A stretch of 64,000 nucleotides of DNA from Prochlorococcus marinus (lineage in GTDB: Bacteria; Cyanobacteriota; Cyanobacteriia; PCC-6307; Cyanobiaceae), in contig NZ_CVSX01000007.1 in NCBI RefSeq assembly GCF_001180305.1, positions 62,001 through 126,000 of the forward strand, in the 5' to 3' direction. Shown piece after piece: positions 35,743 to 45,609 of the stretch (position 1 is the stretch's first letter; each line of letters opens with the position of its first letter). The notes beneath the pieces are model-generated. The model worked only from the letters and a program-made list of their open reading frames with translations. It ran no database searches and was not told the origin of the DNA. Made by a program: the position numbers and the translations under genes.

Positions 35743-38076
35743 TTAATCTTTTGGTTTAGCCAAAGGAAGTAGGCACTTATCTGAATCACAACCTGCTGGT
35801 CCTGCTTCAGATAGTTCTCCAATATCATATTTATTAAGAGCGTCAAAGAAATCGTTATTAACTTTTCTTTCTATTACTTTTTTTTGCAAAGAAATATATT
35901 CATCTTTACTTATTGGTTCAAAAGGTAATCTCGGAAAAGTAGCGTTGGCACTAAATCGAGCTAGTAATGCCGCCGAAATATAGCCTTCATTATTTTCTAT
36001 TGCATTATGAATAGCCTTAGCTAAATCCTCAATTTCATTTTCTCTAAATTCTACTGTTGCAGAAGTATTATGCTCTGTATAAAATTTCTGCACTTGCATG
36101 TAAAAATCAAATTGAGCTAAAGCTGAAAAATTATTGATGTCTATCTGGTCAGCACCTTCTATATTTGCCCAGCTAACTTCTGTAGGGATTTCAACAAGCC
36201 ATTCTGTACATCTTGGATCAAATGGATTGTCAAGCAAACAGCCATTTTCATCTTTATCAGACTGAGATGGAACAACTGAGTAACCATAATCCATGCAAGC
36301 TAAAGCAATCGGATCATTTTTCCTGAAAGTAATTCTTCTTATAAATCTTTGAGCTTTTGGAGGATGCCATCCTGGAGCTGCTCCAGTTAGAAGGCTTTTA
36401 GTTCCAGCCGGTTGAACTGTTGTGCATCGATTTGGTCTTCTTAGATTATGTTTATCACAATATTCCCATACAGTTTCTTTTACTATTTTTCTCCATGAAT
36501 CTAGGAATTTAGCTTCCTTCTCTTTGAAAGATTGACCTTCTTCGGTATTTGGCCTTCCTGCTTCCCACCATTTTAACCATGGTGTCCCAAATGCATGAAC
36601 ACAGAAATCAAATAATCCAGTAAAACTTACCCCTACAATAGGGTCATATTCCCTACTTTTTCTGTAACGCTCAACTTCAAATTCATGATTAAGTAAGCAT
36701 GCCACCGAAAGAGCTGCGGCTTTAAAAGCTTTTTCTTGCTCTTCAAAATTTCTGGGATCAATCTGATTTAAATGAACTTCAGCCAAGTTGCAGTGAAAAT
36801 CATTTCCCAAGATCTCACCACAAGGGTTAAGACCATATCTACTCATCCTATGATCTAGCTCTTCTTCAGAAAATGGACCATAATTGCTATTTATCCAATT
36901 TCTAGCTTCATCCTTACCTTGTTCTGAGTAGATTTCAATAAATTCTTTTCTCAATTCATCGTCTTTGAGAATATCTGCATTTGATCTTGCTATTGCTTCT
37001 GGAGCAAATTGAATAGCTCCCTCTCCTGAATGGAATTGTTTTGTAACAGCATCCAGAACAGTCTGGTAAGTAGGTTTTGTATGGTAAACCCTGGTATGAT
37101 TCGCCATTCTGAGGGCATCTTTCTCAGGATCTATTCTCCAATTACCATTCTCATCTTGACTCCATAGATTTTCTTTTGCCGATGCCGCCTCCTCATCATC
37201 TGAAGAAAATTGTCTCATCCCAGCACTTCTTCTTATATTCCCAGCAACTATAGTTACTGCAGCTTCATCAATTAATAAACAACACTCTACTGTACTTAAT
37301 TTCCTGTCAATTGCCTTCCCAAGAAGCGATGCGACTCTAGAGTAGAGATCTTTTAATTTTATAGGATTTGCCATGCCACCAAAACCTTTTAATGATTCTC
37401 CAGCGGGTCTAATATCTTCCAGATTAATATAAACATCAATTTCTCTTTCAAGGTTTTTGTTACTTGATGCTTCAAGAAGATATTTATAGCTATCTACCCA
37501 ACCTCTTCTACTATCTCCAACTTTTATGTGAAGATCTTTGCCTTTGATTTCTAACGATGAATTTTCTTCTCTTTGATCTTTAGGAGTTGTTCCAACTTCA
37601 CTAACTGATTTAATATTTATTTTGTTTATTACTGTAGGAAGTTTGCTTATAAAATGAGGCTCAATTATTGCTCCTGTACCACACCCCATCATTGCTAGGT
37701 CCATCATTAAAGCGAAGGCTTCCCAATCAATTAAGTTTGTTGAGGTGCAGTTGTAAGCTCCTGAGAAATTTTGGTTCTTGTTAATCCAAGGAGTTCCGCC
37801 AATCCATAACCATCTTCCTGATGGCTGGGCTTTTTGGTTGCTTTGCATCTCTCTCATTAGGATCAATTCTTCATCAGAAAGTTTTCCTAACTCTTTTAAC
37901 CCCGATAAATTCCTTTTACTTACTTCGCTCCAGTTTTCCCTTTTGCCAGAAGAAGTTTTCCTACTGTAAGATCTGAAAAACACAGGATAAGCAGCTGGAG
38001 CAGTCTTTGGAAAATCATCTTTTTTAAGATTATTGGAATTGTTCTCAGAAGAAGATTTATTTGGTGCAATAGTCAC
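35743..38076 (-). CDS. nrdJ: adenosylcobalamin-dependent ribonucleotide reductase (class II)
   Basis: Monomeric B12-dependent reductase that makes deoxynucleotides, about 777 aa. Marks are GCGTGAIIEPHF, AGNIRRSAGMRQFSSDDEEA, NPCGEILGNDFHCNLAEVHL with active-site cysteines, GVSFTGLFDF, TTVQPAGTKSLLTGAAPGWHP, and the redox tail CDSDKCLLPLAKP. I take GTG at 38076 (MTIAPNKSS) as start; the ATG at 38136 adds a hydrophobic extension unlike the family. It links DNA synthesis to cobamide supply, which also needs the CbiX gene in this window. Confidence 0.95.
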   Translation of the reverse strand: MTIAPNKSSSENNSNNLKKDDFPKTAPAAYPVFFRSYSRKTSSGKRENWSEVSKRNLSGLKELGKLSDEELILMREMQSNQKAQPSGRWLWIGGTPWINKNQNFSGAYNCTSTNLIDWEAFALMMDLAMMGCGTGAIIEPHFISKLPTVINKINIKSVSEVGTTPKDQREENSSLEIKGKDLHIKVGDSRRGWVDSYKYLLEASSNKNLEREIDVYINLEDIRPAGESLKGFGGMANPIKLKDLYSRVASLLGKAIDRKLSTVECCLLIDEAAVTIVAGNIRRSAGMRQFSSDDEEAASAKENLWSQDENGNWRIDPEKDALRMANHTRVYHTKPTYQTVLDAVTKQFHSGEGAIQFAPEAIARSNADILKDDELRKEFIEIYSEQGKDEARNWINSNYGPFSEEELDHRMSRYGLNPCGEILGNDFHCNLAEVHLNQIDPRNFEEQEKAFKAAALSVACLLNHEFEVERYRKSREYDPIVGVSFTGLFDFCVHAFGTPWLKWWEAGRPNTEEGQSFKEKEAKFLDSWRKIVKETVWEYCDKHNLRRPNRCTTVQPAGTKSLLTGAAPGWHPPKAQRFIRRITFRKNDPIALACMDYGYSVVPSQSDKDENGCLLDNPFDPRCTEWLVEIPTEVSWANIEGADQIDINNFSALAQFDFYMQVQKFYTEHNTSATVEFRENEIEDLAKAIHNAIENNEGYISAALLARFSANATFPRLPFEPISKDEYISLQKKVIERKVNNDFFDALNKYDIGELSEAGPAGCDSDKCLLPLAKPKD

Positions 38077-38209
38077 GATAAAAAAGTATGTAAATAACCC
38101 GTAATGGAAGAATAACTCTACCTGTGGCGTCTGCAACCATTCTTACCACTATTTAACGGTTTGTGTAGAATTATGTTTAATATGAAATCTTTGCTTAGAA
38201 AAAAAGGAT

Positions 38210-38905
38210 ATGGAAAGAATCCCTGAACCTGAATTAATGGTAAAAAAGGAGCAGGTCATTTCTTATGACGAAGCTGATTTTTCAGAAGGGGAGGTTAATC
38301 TAATTAATCAAATTAATCATTATCTTCTGAAAAAAAATATTTCTTTAAGTGAAAAAGATTTAATAGTTGATTTAGGATGCGGCCCTGGAAATATTTCTGA
38401 GAAGTTAGCAATAAAATGGCCTGATGCTGAAGTGGTTGGGATAGATGGTTCTAAAGAGATGATTTTGAGGGCAGAACATAATAAAGAGATTTCTCCTAAT
38501 CAAAAAAAATTAAAAAATTTACGATACATTTTATCTGATATCAAAGATATTAAATTAAATAATTTTTTACTTAAAAAAAAAATTACTTTACTTGTAAGTA
38601 ACAGTTTGATCCATCACATTATCAATCTTGATGATTTCTTTAATGTCATAAGAAGTTTGTCTAATAATATGACCATAAATTTTCATAAGGACTTAAAAAG
38701 GCCACTAAATGAAAAGTCCGCTCTAGAACTCAAAGCAAAATGTTCACACAAATATAATGAAATTCTAACTAGTGATTATTATGCATCTCTAAGAGCATCA
38801 TATACCCTTAAAGAGTTGAAAGATTACATTTTAAAAAATGATCTATCTTCTTTAGAAGTGTTCGAAGATGGTGATAAATATTTAATAGTCTATGGTAATG
38901 TTTAA
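38210..38905 (+). CDS. SAM-dependent methyltransferase
   Basis: A 231-aa class I methyltransferase. Motif I is LIVDLGCGPGNISEKLA (about residues 49-65), the acidic residue of motif II follows in VVGIDGSKEMI, and the later SNSLIHHIINLDDF is the motif IV region. The substrate is unknown; the fold resembles small-molecule methyltransferases such as trans-aconitate or ubiquinone-type enzymes. It is 54 bp upstream of prfC in the same direction and might share a transcript. Confidence 0.82.
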   Translation: MERIPEPELMVKKEQVISYDEADFSEGEVNLINQINHYLLKKNISLSEKDLIVDLGCGPGNISEKLAIKWPDAEVVGIDGSKEMILRAEHNKEISPNQKKLKNLRYILSDIKDIKLNNFLLKKKITLLVSNSLIHHIINLDDFFNVIRSLSNNMTINFHKDLKRPLNEKSALELKAKCSHKYNEILTSDYYASLRASYTLKELKDYILKNDLSSLEVFEDGDKYLIVYGNV

Positions 38906-38959
38906 AAATCAACTAAAAGGCTTTTAGTATTATGATAGACGAGCTTAGGCAGTAAGATT

Positions 38960-40576
38960 TTGAACAATAAAGATATTTTTGATGCGGTAAATAAAAGAAG
39001 AAATTTTGCAATAATTTCACATCCAGATGCCGGTAAAACTACTCTTACTGAGAAGCTTCTTTTGTATGGAGGTGCCATTCAGCAAGCAGGAGCAGTAAAA
39101 GCTAGAGGTAATCAAAGAAAAGCTACGTCAGACTGGATGGAACTCGAGAAACAAAGAGGTATTTCAATAACATCAACGGTATTGCAATTTGTTTATAAAG
39201 GATCAGTAATTAATCTTTTAGATACTCCAGGCCACCAAGATTTCTCTGAAGATACTTATAGAACATTAGCTGCTGCTGATAATGCAGTTATGTTGGAAGA
39301 TGCTGCGAAAGGACTAGAACCACAAACTAGAAAATTGTTTGAAGTTTGCAAAATGAGAAAAATACCAATTTTTACTTTTATAAATAAGATGGATAGACCG
39401 GGAAGAGAGCCATTTTCTTTACTTGATGAAATTGAATCAGAACTTGGATTAAACACTTTACCTATTAATTGGCCAATTGGGAGTGGGGAAGAATTTAGGG
39501 GAGTTATTGATAGATTTTCAAGAGAAGTCATTTTATTCGACAAAGCTGTAAGAGGGAAGCAATCTAATGAGAAGAGATTAAGTCTGGAAGATAAAGAGCT
39601 ATCAAAATATGTAGAGAGAGAGTTACTTGAGATATCACTTGAAGAATTGGAGGTTCTTGATGAGGCAGGATCGAAATTTGAAAAAGAAAAAGTTTTTAAT
39701 GGCTCTTTAACCCCAGTTTTCTTTGGATCTGCCATGACTAATTTTGGTGTAAGACCATTTTTAGATAGTTTTCTAAAAATGGCTCAAAAACCAACTTCAA
39801 GAAATAGTAATAAAGGGGATATTGAACCTGTAAACGATGAATTTAGTGGGTTCGTTTTTAAGCTTCAAGCAAATATGGATCCAAAGCACAGAGATAGGGT
39901 TGCTTTTATAAGAGTTTGTAGTGGAAAATTTGAAAAAGATATGTCAGTTAAACACTCCAGAACTGGGAAAACAATCAGATTATCAAGACCACAAAAAATA
40001 TTTGGGCAAGACAGAGAAGTAGTTGACGATGCCTACCCAGGCGATGTAATTGGCTTAAATAATCCAGGAATGTTTTCAATTGGAGATACTCTTTACACAG
40101 GTTCTCATCTAGAATATGAAGGTATACCATCCTTTAGTCCTGAAATATTCAGTTGGCTAAGGAACCCAAATCCTTCCGCATTTAAAAACTTTAGGAAGGG
40201 TGTAAATGAACTTCGTGAGGAAGGCGCTGTTCAAATCCTTTATGACTTCGATGAGAGCAAAAGAGATCCTATCCTCGCAGCTGTTGGTCAATTACAGTTG
40301 GAAGTAGTAACTCACAGGTTAAAAAGTGAATATAGTGTAGATGCAATTCTTGAATCCATGCCATATCAATTGGCTAGATGGGTCTCTGATGGATGGCCAG
40401 CTATCGAAAAACTTGGCAGAGTCTTTAATTGTAAGATAGTTAAAGATTGTTGGAATAGACCAGTAATTCTTTTTAAAAATGAGTGGAATTTAAATCAATT
40501 TATTGAAGACAATAATCACTTAAATTTAAACAAAGTTGCACCTGTTGTTAGTGGAGTCGAACCAATTTCTTTATAA
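38960..40576 (+). CDS. prfC: peptide chain release factor 3
   Basis: Translational GTPase RF3, 538 aa, that removes RF1/RF2 from the ribosome after termination. GTPase motifs are [16 protein letters not shown] (G1), RGISITSTV (G2), [14 protein letters not shown] (G3) and [13 protein letters not shown] (G4, NKxD). Domains II and III (for example [18 protein letters not shown] and [19 protein letters not shown]) follow. The start is TTG at 38960. Function and family are secure. Confidence 0.97.
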   Translation: MNNKDIFDAVNKRRNFAIISHPDAGKTTLTEKLLLYGGAIQQAGAVKARGNQRKATSDWMELEKQRGISITSTVLQFVYKGSVINLLDTPGHQDFSEDTYRTLAAADNAVMLEDAAKGLEPQTRKLFEVCKMRKIPIFTFINKMDRPGREPFSLLDEIESELGLNTLPINWPIGSGEEFRGVIDRFSREVILFDKAVRGKQSNEKRLSLEDKELSKYVERELLEISLEELEVLDEAGSKFEKEKVFNGSLTPVFFGSAMTNFGVRPFLDSFLKMAQKPTSRNSNKGDIEPVNDEFSGFVFKLQANMDPKHRDRVAFIRVCSGKFEKDMSVKHSRTGKTIRLSRPQKIFGQDREVVDDAYPGDVIGLNNPGMFSIGDTLYTGSHLEYEGIPSFSPEIFSWLRNPNPSAFKNFRKGVNELREEGAVQILYDFDESKRDPILAAVGQLQLEVVTHRLKSEYSVDAILESMPYQLARWVSDGWPAIEKLGRVFNCKIVKDCWNRPVILFKNEWNLNQFIEDNNHLNLNKVAPVVSGVEPISL

Positions 40577-40627
40577 AGCCTTAATAGATAATAAAATTGG
40601 TTAATCTGTTAGTATTGGTAAAAAATT

Positions 40628-41302
40628 TTGGACTCAAACAGTAGTAAAAACAATAGCGAAAAATCACCTTATGAAATTTTAGGTGTTGAAAAGGGAGCTG
40701 CTTTTGAGGATATTCAGAAGGCTAGAGATATTAAAGTTAAAGAAGCTGGTGAAGATTTAATCTTGAAAGCAAAAATCGAATCCTCTTTTGATCAGTTACT
40801 TATGGGTAGTTTGAAAGCAAGACAATCAGGAAATGTTAGTTATGAAGCTGTGAGTGCTTCAAAAAAAGAAAAACAAATTAATCAATTTGCCAACAATAAT
40901 TTACCACTATTATCTAAAATAAAGAATTTTAATAATAACTCTAAGAACTCAAGTCAGTATAGTCTTCCAAAAATAACCCCTCCCTCATTTGATAACCTCT
41001 CAATAAAACTATCTGCTGCACTATTATTTTTGATTTTACTATTTATTAGTCCTGATTCGAACAATAGACTGTTACTTTCAATCTCAACAATAATACTTAC
41101 CTATACTCAAATTAAATCAGGGAAAAGATTTATCGGCTCTTTAGGATGGAGTGTTACCTTTCTTGCAATAGGATTAATTTTTGGCGGTTTAATTGAAACG
41201 AATTCTTTCATTCAAGAAATATCAAATGATTCTCTATCAATACAAAAAATTCAAAGTATCCCTGCCATGGTAATTTTATGGCTAGGAGTGATATTTTTAT
41301 GA
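40628..41302 (+). CDS. CPP1-like (DUF3353) membrane protein with J-like domain
   Basis: A 224-aa protein with an N-terminal J-like segment (SPYEILGVEKGAAFEDIQKARDIK) that lacks the HPD motif, a linker and then about four hydrophobic helices. This is the layout of CPP1/DUF3353, known in plants as a chaperone-like factor for light-dependent POR. Cyanobacterial homologues probably sit in the thylakoid membrane. The start is TTG at 40628. It ends directly against the convergent hslO gene. Confidence 0.8.
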   Translation: MDSNSSKNNSEKSPYEILGVEKGAAFEDIQKARDIKVKEAGEDLILKAKIESSFDQLLMGSLKARQSGNVSYEAVSASKKEKQINQFANNNLPLLSKIKNFNNNSKNSSQYSLPKITPPSFDNLSIKLSAALLFLILLFISPDSNNRLLLSISTIILTYTQIKSGKRFIGSLGWSVTFLAIGLIFGGLIETNSFIQEISNDSLSIQKIQSIPAMVILWLGVIFL

Positions 41303-42205
41303 TTAATTTTCTATTAACGATTTAATTTCTTCGTAATTTATCAAATATTTATTCTTGCAAAATTCACATACCAATTCTGCTTTACCGTCTTTCTTTAAAA
41401 TATCCTCCAACTCTTTCTTATCAAGCATTTTCATAGCATTTAAGCTTCTTTGCTTGGAACACTTGCAACTGAAGCATACTTCTTGGGCACGAGCTTTTTC
41501 AGATATTGATTTATCATCAATATCCGGGAATATATTTTTTATTAAGGAAAGAAGATTATCTTTTGACTGAAATAGATCTTCGCTGAAAGAGTTGATTTCT
41601 TTACATCTTTCTTCAAGCAGGGAGACTAGTAAAGGATCAGTGTCTTTTTTAGGTAAAACTTGAGCTAATAATCCACCACAACAAATTACACTTTTATTTT
41701 GAATTTTTTCTCCTATAAATACAGCTGAAGGAGTTTGTTCTGAATGATATAAATATGAAGCTAAATCTTCGGCAATATTCCCGTTTACCAATTCAACTGT
41801 ACTTGTAAAGGGTTCTCCAGCTCCACTATCTCTAATAACATTCAAATAACCTGTACCTAATGCTTTTGTAAAATCAAAAGAATATTTATTATTATCTGCT
41901 TTAACTAGATCTAATTCTAAATTAGGATCCCCTACATAACCTCTAACTTTTCCGTCTCTACCAGCATCAACTAGTAATCCCTTTAAAGGTCCGTCAGATC
42001 TTACTCTTAAAGTAACTCTCCCATGCATTATCTTCATCGAACTTGCTAGAAGAAGTGAAGCACTAAACGCTCTTCCTAAAATACAGGTTGTTAAATATGA
42101 AAGCCCATGTCTTTTTTTTGCTTCCAAAGAAGATTCTGTTGTTAAGACTGCAACTAATCTTATGCCTCCATTTGCTGCAGTAGCCCGCACAATTCTATCC
42201 TTCAT
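41303..42205 (-). CDS. hslO: redox chaperone Hsp33
   Basis: 300-aa Hsp33, activated by oxidation to hold unfolding proteins. The N-terminal domain starts [18 protein letters not shown]; the C-terminal zinc centre has CFSCKCSKQ and CEFCKNKY, giving four zinc-binding cysteines. Length and order are canonical. Its start overlaps the end of the ABC ATPase by 11 bp on the same strand, so the two are co-transcribed, which suggests a shared stress-response context but not necessarily shared function. Confidence 0.95.
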   Translation of the reverse strand: MKDRIVRATAANGGIRLVAVLTTESSLEAKKRHGLSYLTTCILGRAFSASLLLASSMKIMHGRVTLRVRSDGPLKGLLVDAGRDGKVRGYVGDPNLELDLVKADNNKYSFDFTKALGTGYLNVIRDSGAGEPFTSTVELVNGNIAEDLASYLYHSEQTPSAVFIGEKIQNKSVICCGGLLAQVLPKKDTDPLLVSLLEERCKEINSFSEDLFQSKDNLLSLIKNIFPDIDDKSISEKARAQEVCFSCKCSKQRSLNAMKMLDKKELEDILKKDGKAELVCEFCKNKYLINYEEIKSLIEN

Positions 42206-42842
42206 AAATTTCTTTCACAAAATTTTTGATTTCTCCTTTTTCTAGAATAAACTGCCTAGACGGGATACCATCAAATAAGGCAGGTTCATGAGTAACAATA
42301 ATAATTGTACTTTTATTTTTTAGATCAAGAATTAAATTCTTAACATCATTTCTCATTGACCAGTCTAATCCAGCAGTTGGTTCATCGAGTAAAAGGATTG
42401 AAGGATTTCTAAGGAGCTGAACTGCTACAGCTAATCTTCTTTGTTGTCCCCCACTAAGTTGTTCTGGTGGTTGGGTTAGATTTAATTTTTTCAAACCGAC
42501 CTTATTTAAAACTATTTCTATATTTTTTTCTCTTAAAGATTTATGACCTATTTTTAATTCTTTTCCAATAGTGGTACCAATAAAATACCTTTCGGGAAAT
42601 TGAAATACTACTCCACAAAGCCATCTTCTTTGCCTAGGAGAAAGAATTTTGTTCTTCCAAGTAATTTTTCCTTTTTGGGGATTTGTTAACCCGCTTATTA
42701 TTTCTAGCAAGGTTGTTTTCCCAGAACCACTATTTCCGCAAATTAAGATGATTTCATTTTCACGAACTTTTAAATTTAGGTTATTTATTATTTTTTTTTC
42801 CCCTGTTTGAGGCTGATATGATATTTCTTTTAAATCAAGCAT
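42195..42842 (-). CDS. ABC transporter ATP-binding protein
   Basis: A 215-aa stand-alone ATPase subunit. Walker A is [13 protein letters not shown], the signature is [13 protein letters not shown], Walker B is [13 protein letters not shown], and the switch histidine is in IIIVTHEP. It resembles energy-coupling-factor and CbiO-type subunits in size. No permease lies next to it; the only operon partner is hslO. The cargo is therefore open. A role in organic-cofactor or metal import by an ECF-type complex is one option. Confidence 0.85.
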   Translation of the reverse strand: MLDLKEISYQPQTGEKKIINNLNLKVRENEIILICGNSGSGKTTLLEIISGLTNPQKGKITWKNKILSPRQRRWLCGVVFQFPERYFIGTTIGKELKIGHKSLREKNIEIVLNKVGLKKLNLTQPPEQLSGGQQRRLAVAVQLLRNPSILLLDEPTAGLDWSMRNDVKNLILDLKNKSTIIIVTHEPALFDGIPSRQFILEKGEIKNFVKEIYEG

Positions 42843-42926
42843 TATTAATTAAGTTATAGGTATGAATTTTAATCTTGTAATAACTAACTTATAATAGCTA
42901 TAGATTTAAAAAAGATATTAGTTAAT

Positions 42927-43370
42927 ATGAATATTGTTTTTAGAGAAGTTGATCCTTTTAATTGTTGGATATGGATAAGGTTTTCAGACTCACCAACTCA
43001 AGATGAAAAAAATTATTTAGATGGAGTCTTTGATAGTTGGTACGTTTTAGGTAGGTTAGGTGGTTTTAACTCTGAAAATTTGCAAACTCATGAAGAGGGT
43101 TCAGATCTAAGTTGGATGTCATACGATAATGACCAGAAAAACGACTCTCTTCCTGCCCTAATGCATAATTTAGGAATAATGGAATATCAAAATCTTTGGG
43201 CAAGATGTTGGGTAGATTTTGGCACTTCAGATTCGCTTTCAATAGATATATTAATTAATTCCTTGAATGAGATATCAAATAATTATGTGAAAATTGAAGA
43301 GTTAATTTTTGGTGGAGAAAATAATGATTGGGCTATAGAAGAACATGAAGATTTGGTTTTCAAAGATTAA
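42927..43370 (+). CDS. DUF3531-family protein
   Basis: A 147-aa soluble acidic protein that starts MNIVFREVDPFNCWIWIRF and has LDGVFDSWYVLGRLGGFNSEN and MEYQNLWARCWVDFGTSD, the conserved core of the DUF3531 family of cyanobacteria and plants. There is no signal peptide. It is 7 bp from rsmE and so co-transcribed with it. The plant homologues are chloroplast proteins of unknown role. No catalytic motif is visible. Confidence 0.85.
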   Translation: MNIVFREVDPFNCWIWIRFSDSPTQDEKNYLDGVFDSWYVLGRLGGFNSENLQTHEEGSDLSWMSYDNDQKNDSLPALMHNLGIMEYQNLWARCWVDFGTSDSLSIDILINSLNEISNNYVKIEELIFGGENNDWAIEEHEDLVFKD

Positions 43371-43377
43371 GTGTTAG

Positions 43378-44151
43378 ATGGAAGACTTAACAAGATTAAT
43401 TATTTCCCCTGAAAGAATTGTTAATATTAAGAATAATAATTTAGAACTGACTAATGATGAAGCTCATTACATTAATAAAGTAATGAGGATAAAAACTGGT
43501 AAAGAAATATTTATAGCTAATGGGGAGGGTTCATTATGGAAAGCTATTAAAGTTAAAAATGATTCTCTAAAAATAAGTCAATTACAAAAACCATACTTAT
43601 TTCAAGAAAAAGAAATTTACTTATTGGGAATAGCTGTTGTCATTCCAAAAAATGGTTTTGAGGATATTTTAAAAATGTGTACTGAAATAGGAATTGATTA
43701 TATACAACCATTATTTTCAGAAAGACAGGTAAACAAAAATTTAAATTTTTCTAGAAAACTTTTGAGATGGAATTTAATTATCAAAGAAGCAGTTGAACAA
43801 AGTGAGAGATTATGGAAACCATCTATTTTAAATTGTATGGGTATTATTGAATGGCTAAAAAGTAGAGGTAATCAAGAAAGAGTTTCAATTTCTATAACTA
43901 GAGAAGAAACACTATATGACTTAAATCAATGGTTAAGAAAACAAAAAGAATTTGCAAATAAAAAAGGAGGTATTTTTTGGAATGTTATTGGTCCTGAAGG
44001 AGGTTGGTCCGCTAAAGAAATTGATTTTTTTAAAAAAAATAATGTTACCTTTGTTAAGCTTTCCGACACTATCTTGAGAACTTCAACGGCTAGTATTAAC
44101 GCATCATCAATTCTAAATCAGTGGAGAATTGATTTGAAATTAAAGAATTAG
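43378..44151 (+). CDS. rsmE: 16S rRNA m3U1498 methyltransferase
   Basis: A 257-aa SPOUT methyltransferase that modifies U1498 of 16S rRNA. The N-terminal PUA-like part is RLIISPERI...; the knot has QPLFSERQVNK, WNLIIKEAVEQSERLWKPSI, NVIGPEGGWSAKEIDFF and KLSDTILRTSTASINASSIL, all diagnostic of RsmE. Part of the operon with DUF3531 upstream and the DUF92 gene 6 bp downstream. High confidence. Confidence 0.94.
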   Translation: MEDLTRLIISPERIVNIKNNNLELTNDEAHYINKVMRIKTGKEIFIANGEGSLWKAIKVKNDSLKISQLQKPYLFQEKEIYLLGIAVVIPKNGFEDILKMCTEIGIDYIQPLFSERQVNKNLNFSRKLLRWNLIIKEAVEQSERLWKPSILNCMGIIEWLKSRGNQERVSISITREETLYDLNQWLRKQKEFANKKGGIFWNVIGPEGGWSAKEIDFFKKNNVTFVKLSDTILRTSTASINASSILNQWRIDLKLKN

Positions 44152-44157
44152 ATAAAT

Positions 44158-44886
44158 ATGGATTTAATTAGAAATCAATTTTTTATAGGTTTTTGCATTA
44201 ATTTTATTCTGATTTATATATTTTGTAGGATTCCTTTGATGACGAAAAGTGGTTGGGTAAGTGCAGGCATCTTAGGCACAATTTTGTGGGGATGTTTGTC
44301 TTGGCAGGGATGGATGTCAGTTGTAATTTATTTATTATTTGGATCCCTCGTTACCAAAATAGGTTTTAAATTTAAAAAAGCACAAGGAATTGCTGAAAAA
44401 AGAGGAGGGAGAAGAGGACCTGAAAATGTATGGGGCTCAGCAGCTACAGGATTATTTCTTGCTATTATGACCAAATTTAATGCTGCCAATGTAGTGATGT
44501 TTAAAGTAGGTTTTGCTGCAAGTTTTGCTGCAAAGTTGGCGGATACCTTTGGTAGCGAAATTGGGAAAAGATTTGGTAAAGACACATACTTAATTACTTC
44601 ACTTAAAAAGGTGGATAGGGGAACTGAAGGAGGAATAAGTATAGAAGGAACATTAGCTAGTGTTTTGGGATCAATATTTATGGCTTTTATAATGCTTCGT
44701 CTATCAATTATTTCTACAAAATATCATTTTATAGTTGTTGTAGTTTCTGGATTCTTGGCAACTCTTTCTGAAAGTATTATTGGTGCTAAATTTCAAAACA
44801 AATATAAATTAAGTAATGAATTGGTAAATGCTATTCAGACAAGCATTGCTTCTATTTTTGCTATCTTAGCTCTTATTTTATATTAA
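44158..44886 (+). CDS. DUF92 (TIGR00297) membrane protein, VTE6-like
   Basis: A 242-aa polytopic membrane protein. The segment KRGGRRGPENVWGSAATGLFLAIM and AASFAAKLADTFGSEIGKRFGK are typical of DUF92/TIGR00297 proteins, as is KKVDRGTEGGISIEGTLASVLGS. Plant VTE6, in this family, is a phytyl-phosphate kinase that recycles phytol from chlorophyll into tocopherol. A similar step in this phototroph is plausible by homology. It ends the DUF3531-rsmE operon and is convergent with the SGNH hydrolase. Confidence 0.85.
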   Translation: MDLIRNQFFIGFCINFILIYIFCRIPLMTKSGWVSAGILGTILWGCLSWQGWMSVVIYLLFGSLVTKIGFKFKKAQGIAEKRGGRRGPENVWGSAATGLFLAIMTKFNAANVVMFKVGFAASFAAKLADTFGSEIGKRFGKDTYLITSLKKVDRGTEGGISIEGTLASVLGSIFMAFIMLRLSIISTKYHFIVVVVSGFLATLSESIIGAKFQNKYKLSNELVNAIQTSIASIFAILALILY

Positions 44887-44916
44887 TATTTTTAAAATTA
44901 AAATATTTGGAAAGAA

Positions 44917-45561
44917 CTATGATTCCTTCCATTTTGTAAGAATCTCCCAGCTCTTCAGTCTTTGGAAAAGCCAGAAATGACCTTCGGAATTTAGATGAAT
45001 TCCATCTTGTGTAATCCAATTTTTACTCCTTTTATCAGAGTACATTTCTCTAAAAGTAGGAAGAAATGGGACATTTTGATTGAGGCATACCTCCTCCATT
45101 CTCCTTTCATAAGAATTACAAAAATCATTTGAGTACCATAGACATCCTGCGAAGGGCATTTTGCTTTCCTCAACTGGTGTCAGCCCAATAACAAAGACAT
45201 TTGTTTGAGAATTCATTTCATTAATTAGTCTCTCTAATCCATATCCAAATCCATCTATATCTAATTGATTTCTTCCGGTTTTCTGACCAATTGCTGCAGT
45301 GTCATTAAGACCAACATTAAGGAGGATTGCTTTAGGTTTATTTCTTCTCGTTTCTCCTCTAGATGACCACTCTTTTTCCCATCTAGACGAAACTTTTTCT
45401 ATCCCATCTCCTCTTACGCCAAGTTGATAAATTACTGGCCCATTTTGGTTTTTGCTCCAATCTTTTCTTAGCCTCTCACACCATCCACCACCTTCATTAT
45501 CTCCCCATCCATAAACTGAGCTATCTCCAATTACAACTAGCTGTTTTGGTAAACTAATCAC
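44917..45561 (-). CDS. SGNH/GDSL-family hydrolase
   Basis: A 214-aa esterase-like protein. Block I is VVIGDSSVYGWGD (nucleophile Ser), the LLNVGLNDTAA segment is block III (Gly-x-Asn-Asp), and QDGIHLNSEGHFWL holds the Asp-x-x-His pair of block V. No signal peptide is seen. It could hydrolyse lipid, carbohydrate acetyl or thioester bonds; the substrate is unknown. It lies 48 bp upstream of the phn genes' 3' end, on the same strand. Confidence 0.88.
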   Translation of the reverse strand: MISLPKQLVVIGDSSVYGWGDNEGGGWCERLRKDWSKNQNGPVIYQLGVRGDGIEKVSSRWEKEWSSRGETRRNKPKAILLNVGLNDTAAIGQKTGRNQLDIDGFGYGLERLINEMNSQTNVFVIGLTPVEESKMPFAGCLWYSNDFCNSYERRMEEVCLNQNVPFLPTFREMYSDKRSKNWITQDGIHLNSEGHFWLFQRLKSWEILTKWKES

Positions 45562-45609
45562 TATAATCGGAAAAAATAATTACTTGATTCAACAAATTAT
45601 TCTTACAAA

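Noticed and set aside
38077-38209. Possible cobalamin riboswitch upstream of nrdJ
   Set aside because: GACGCCACAGG recalls a B12 box and an AAGAAT/ATTCTT hairpin exists, but the core consensus is not met and the sequence is too short for a full aptamer.
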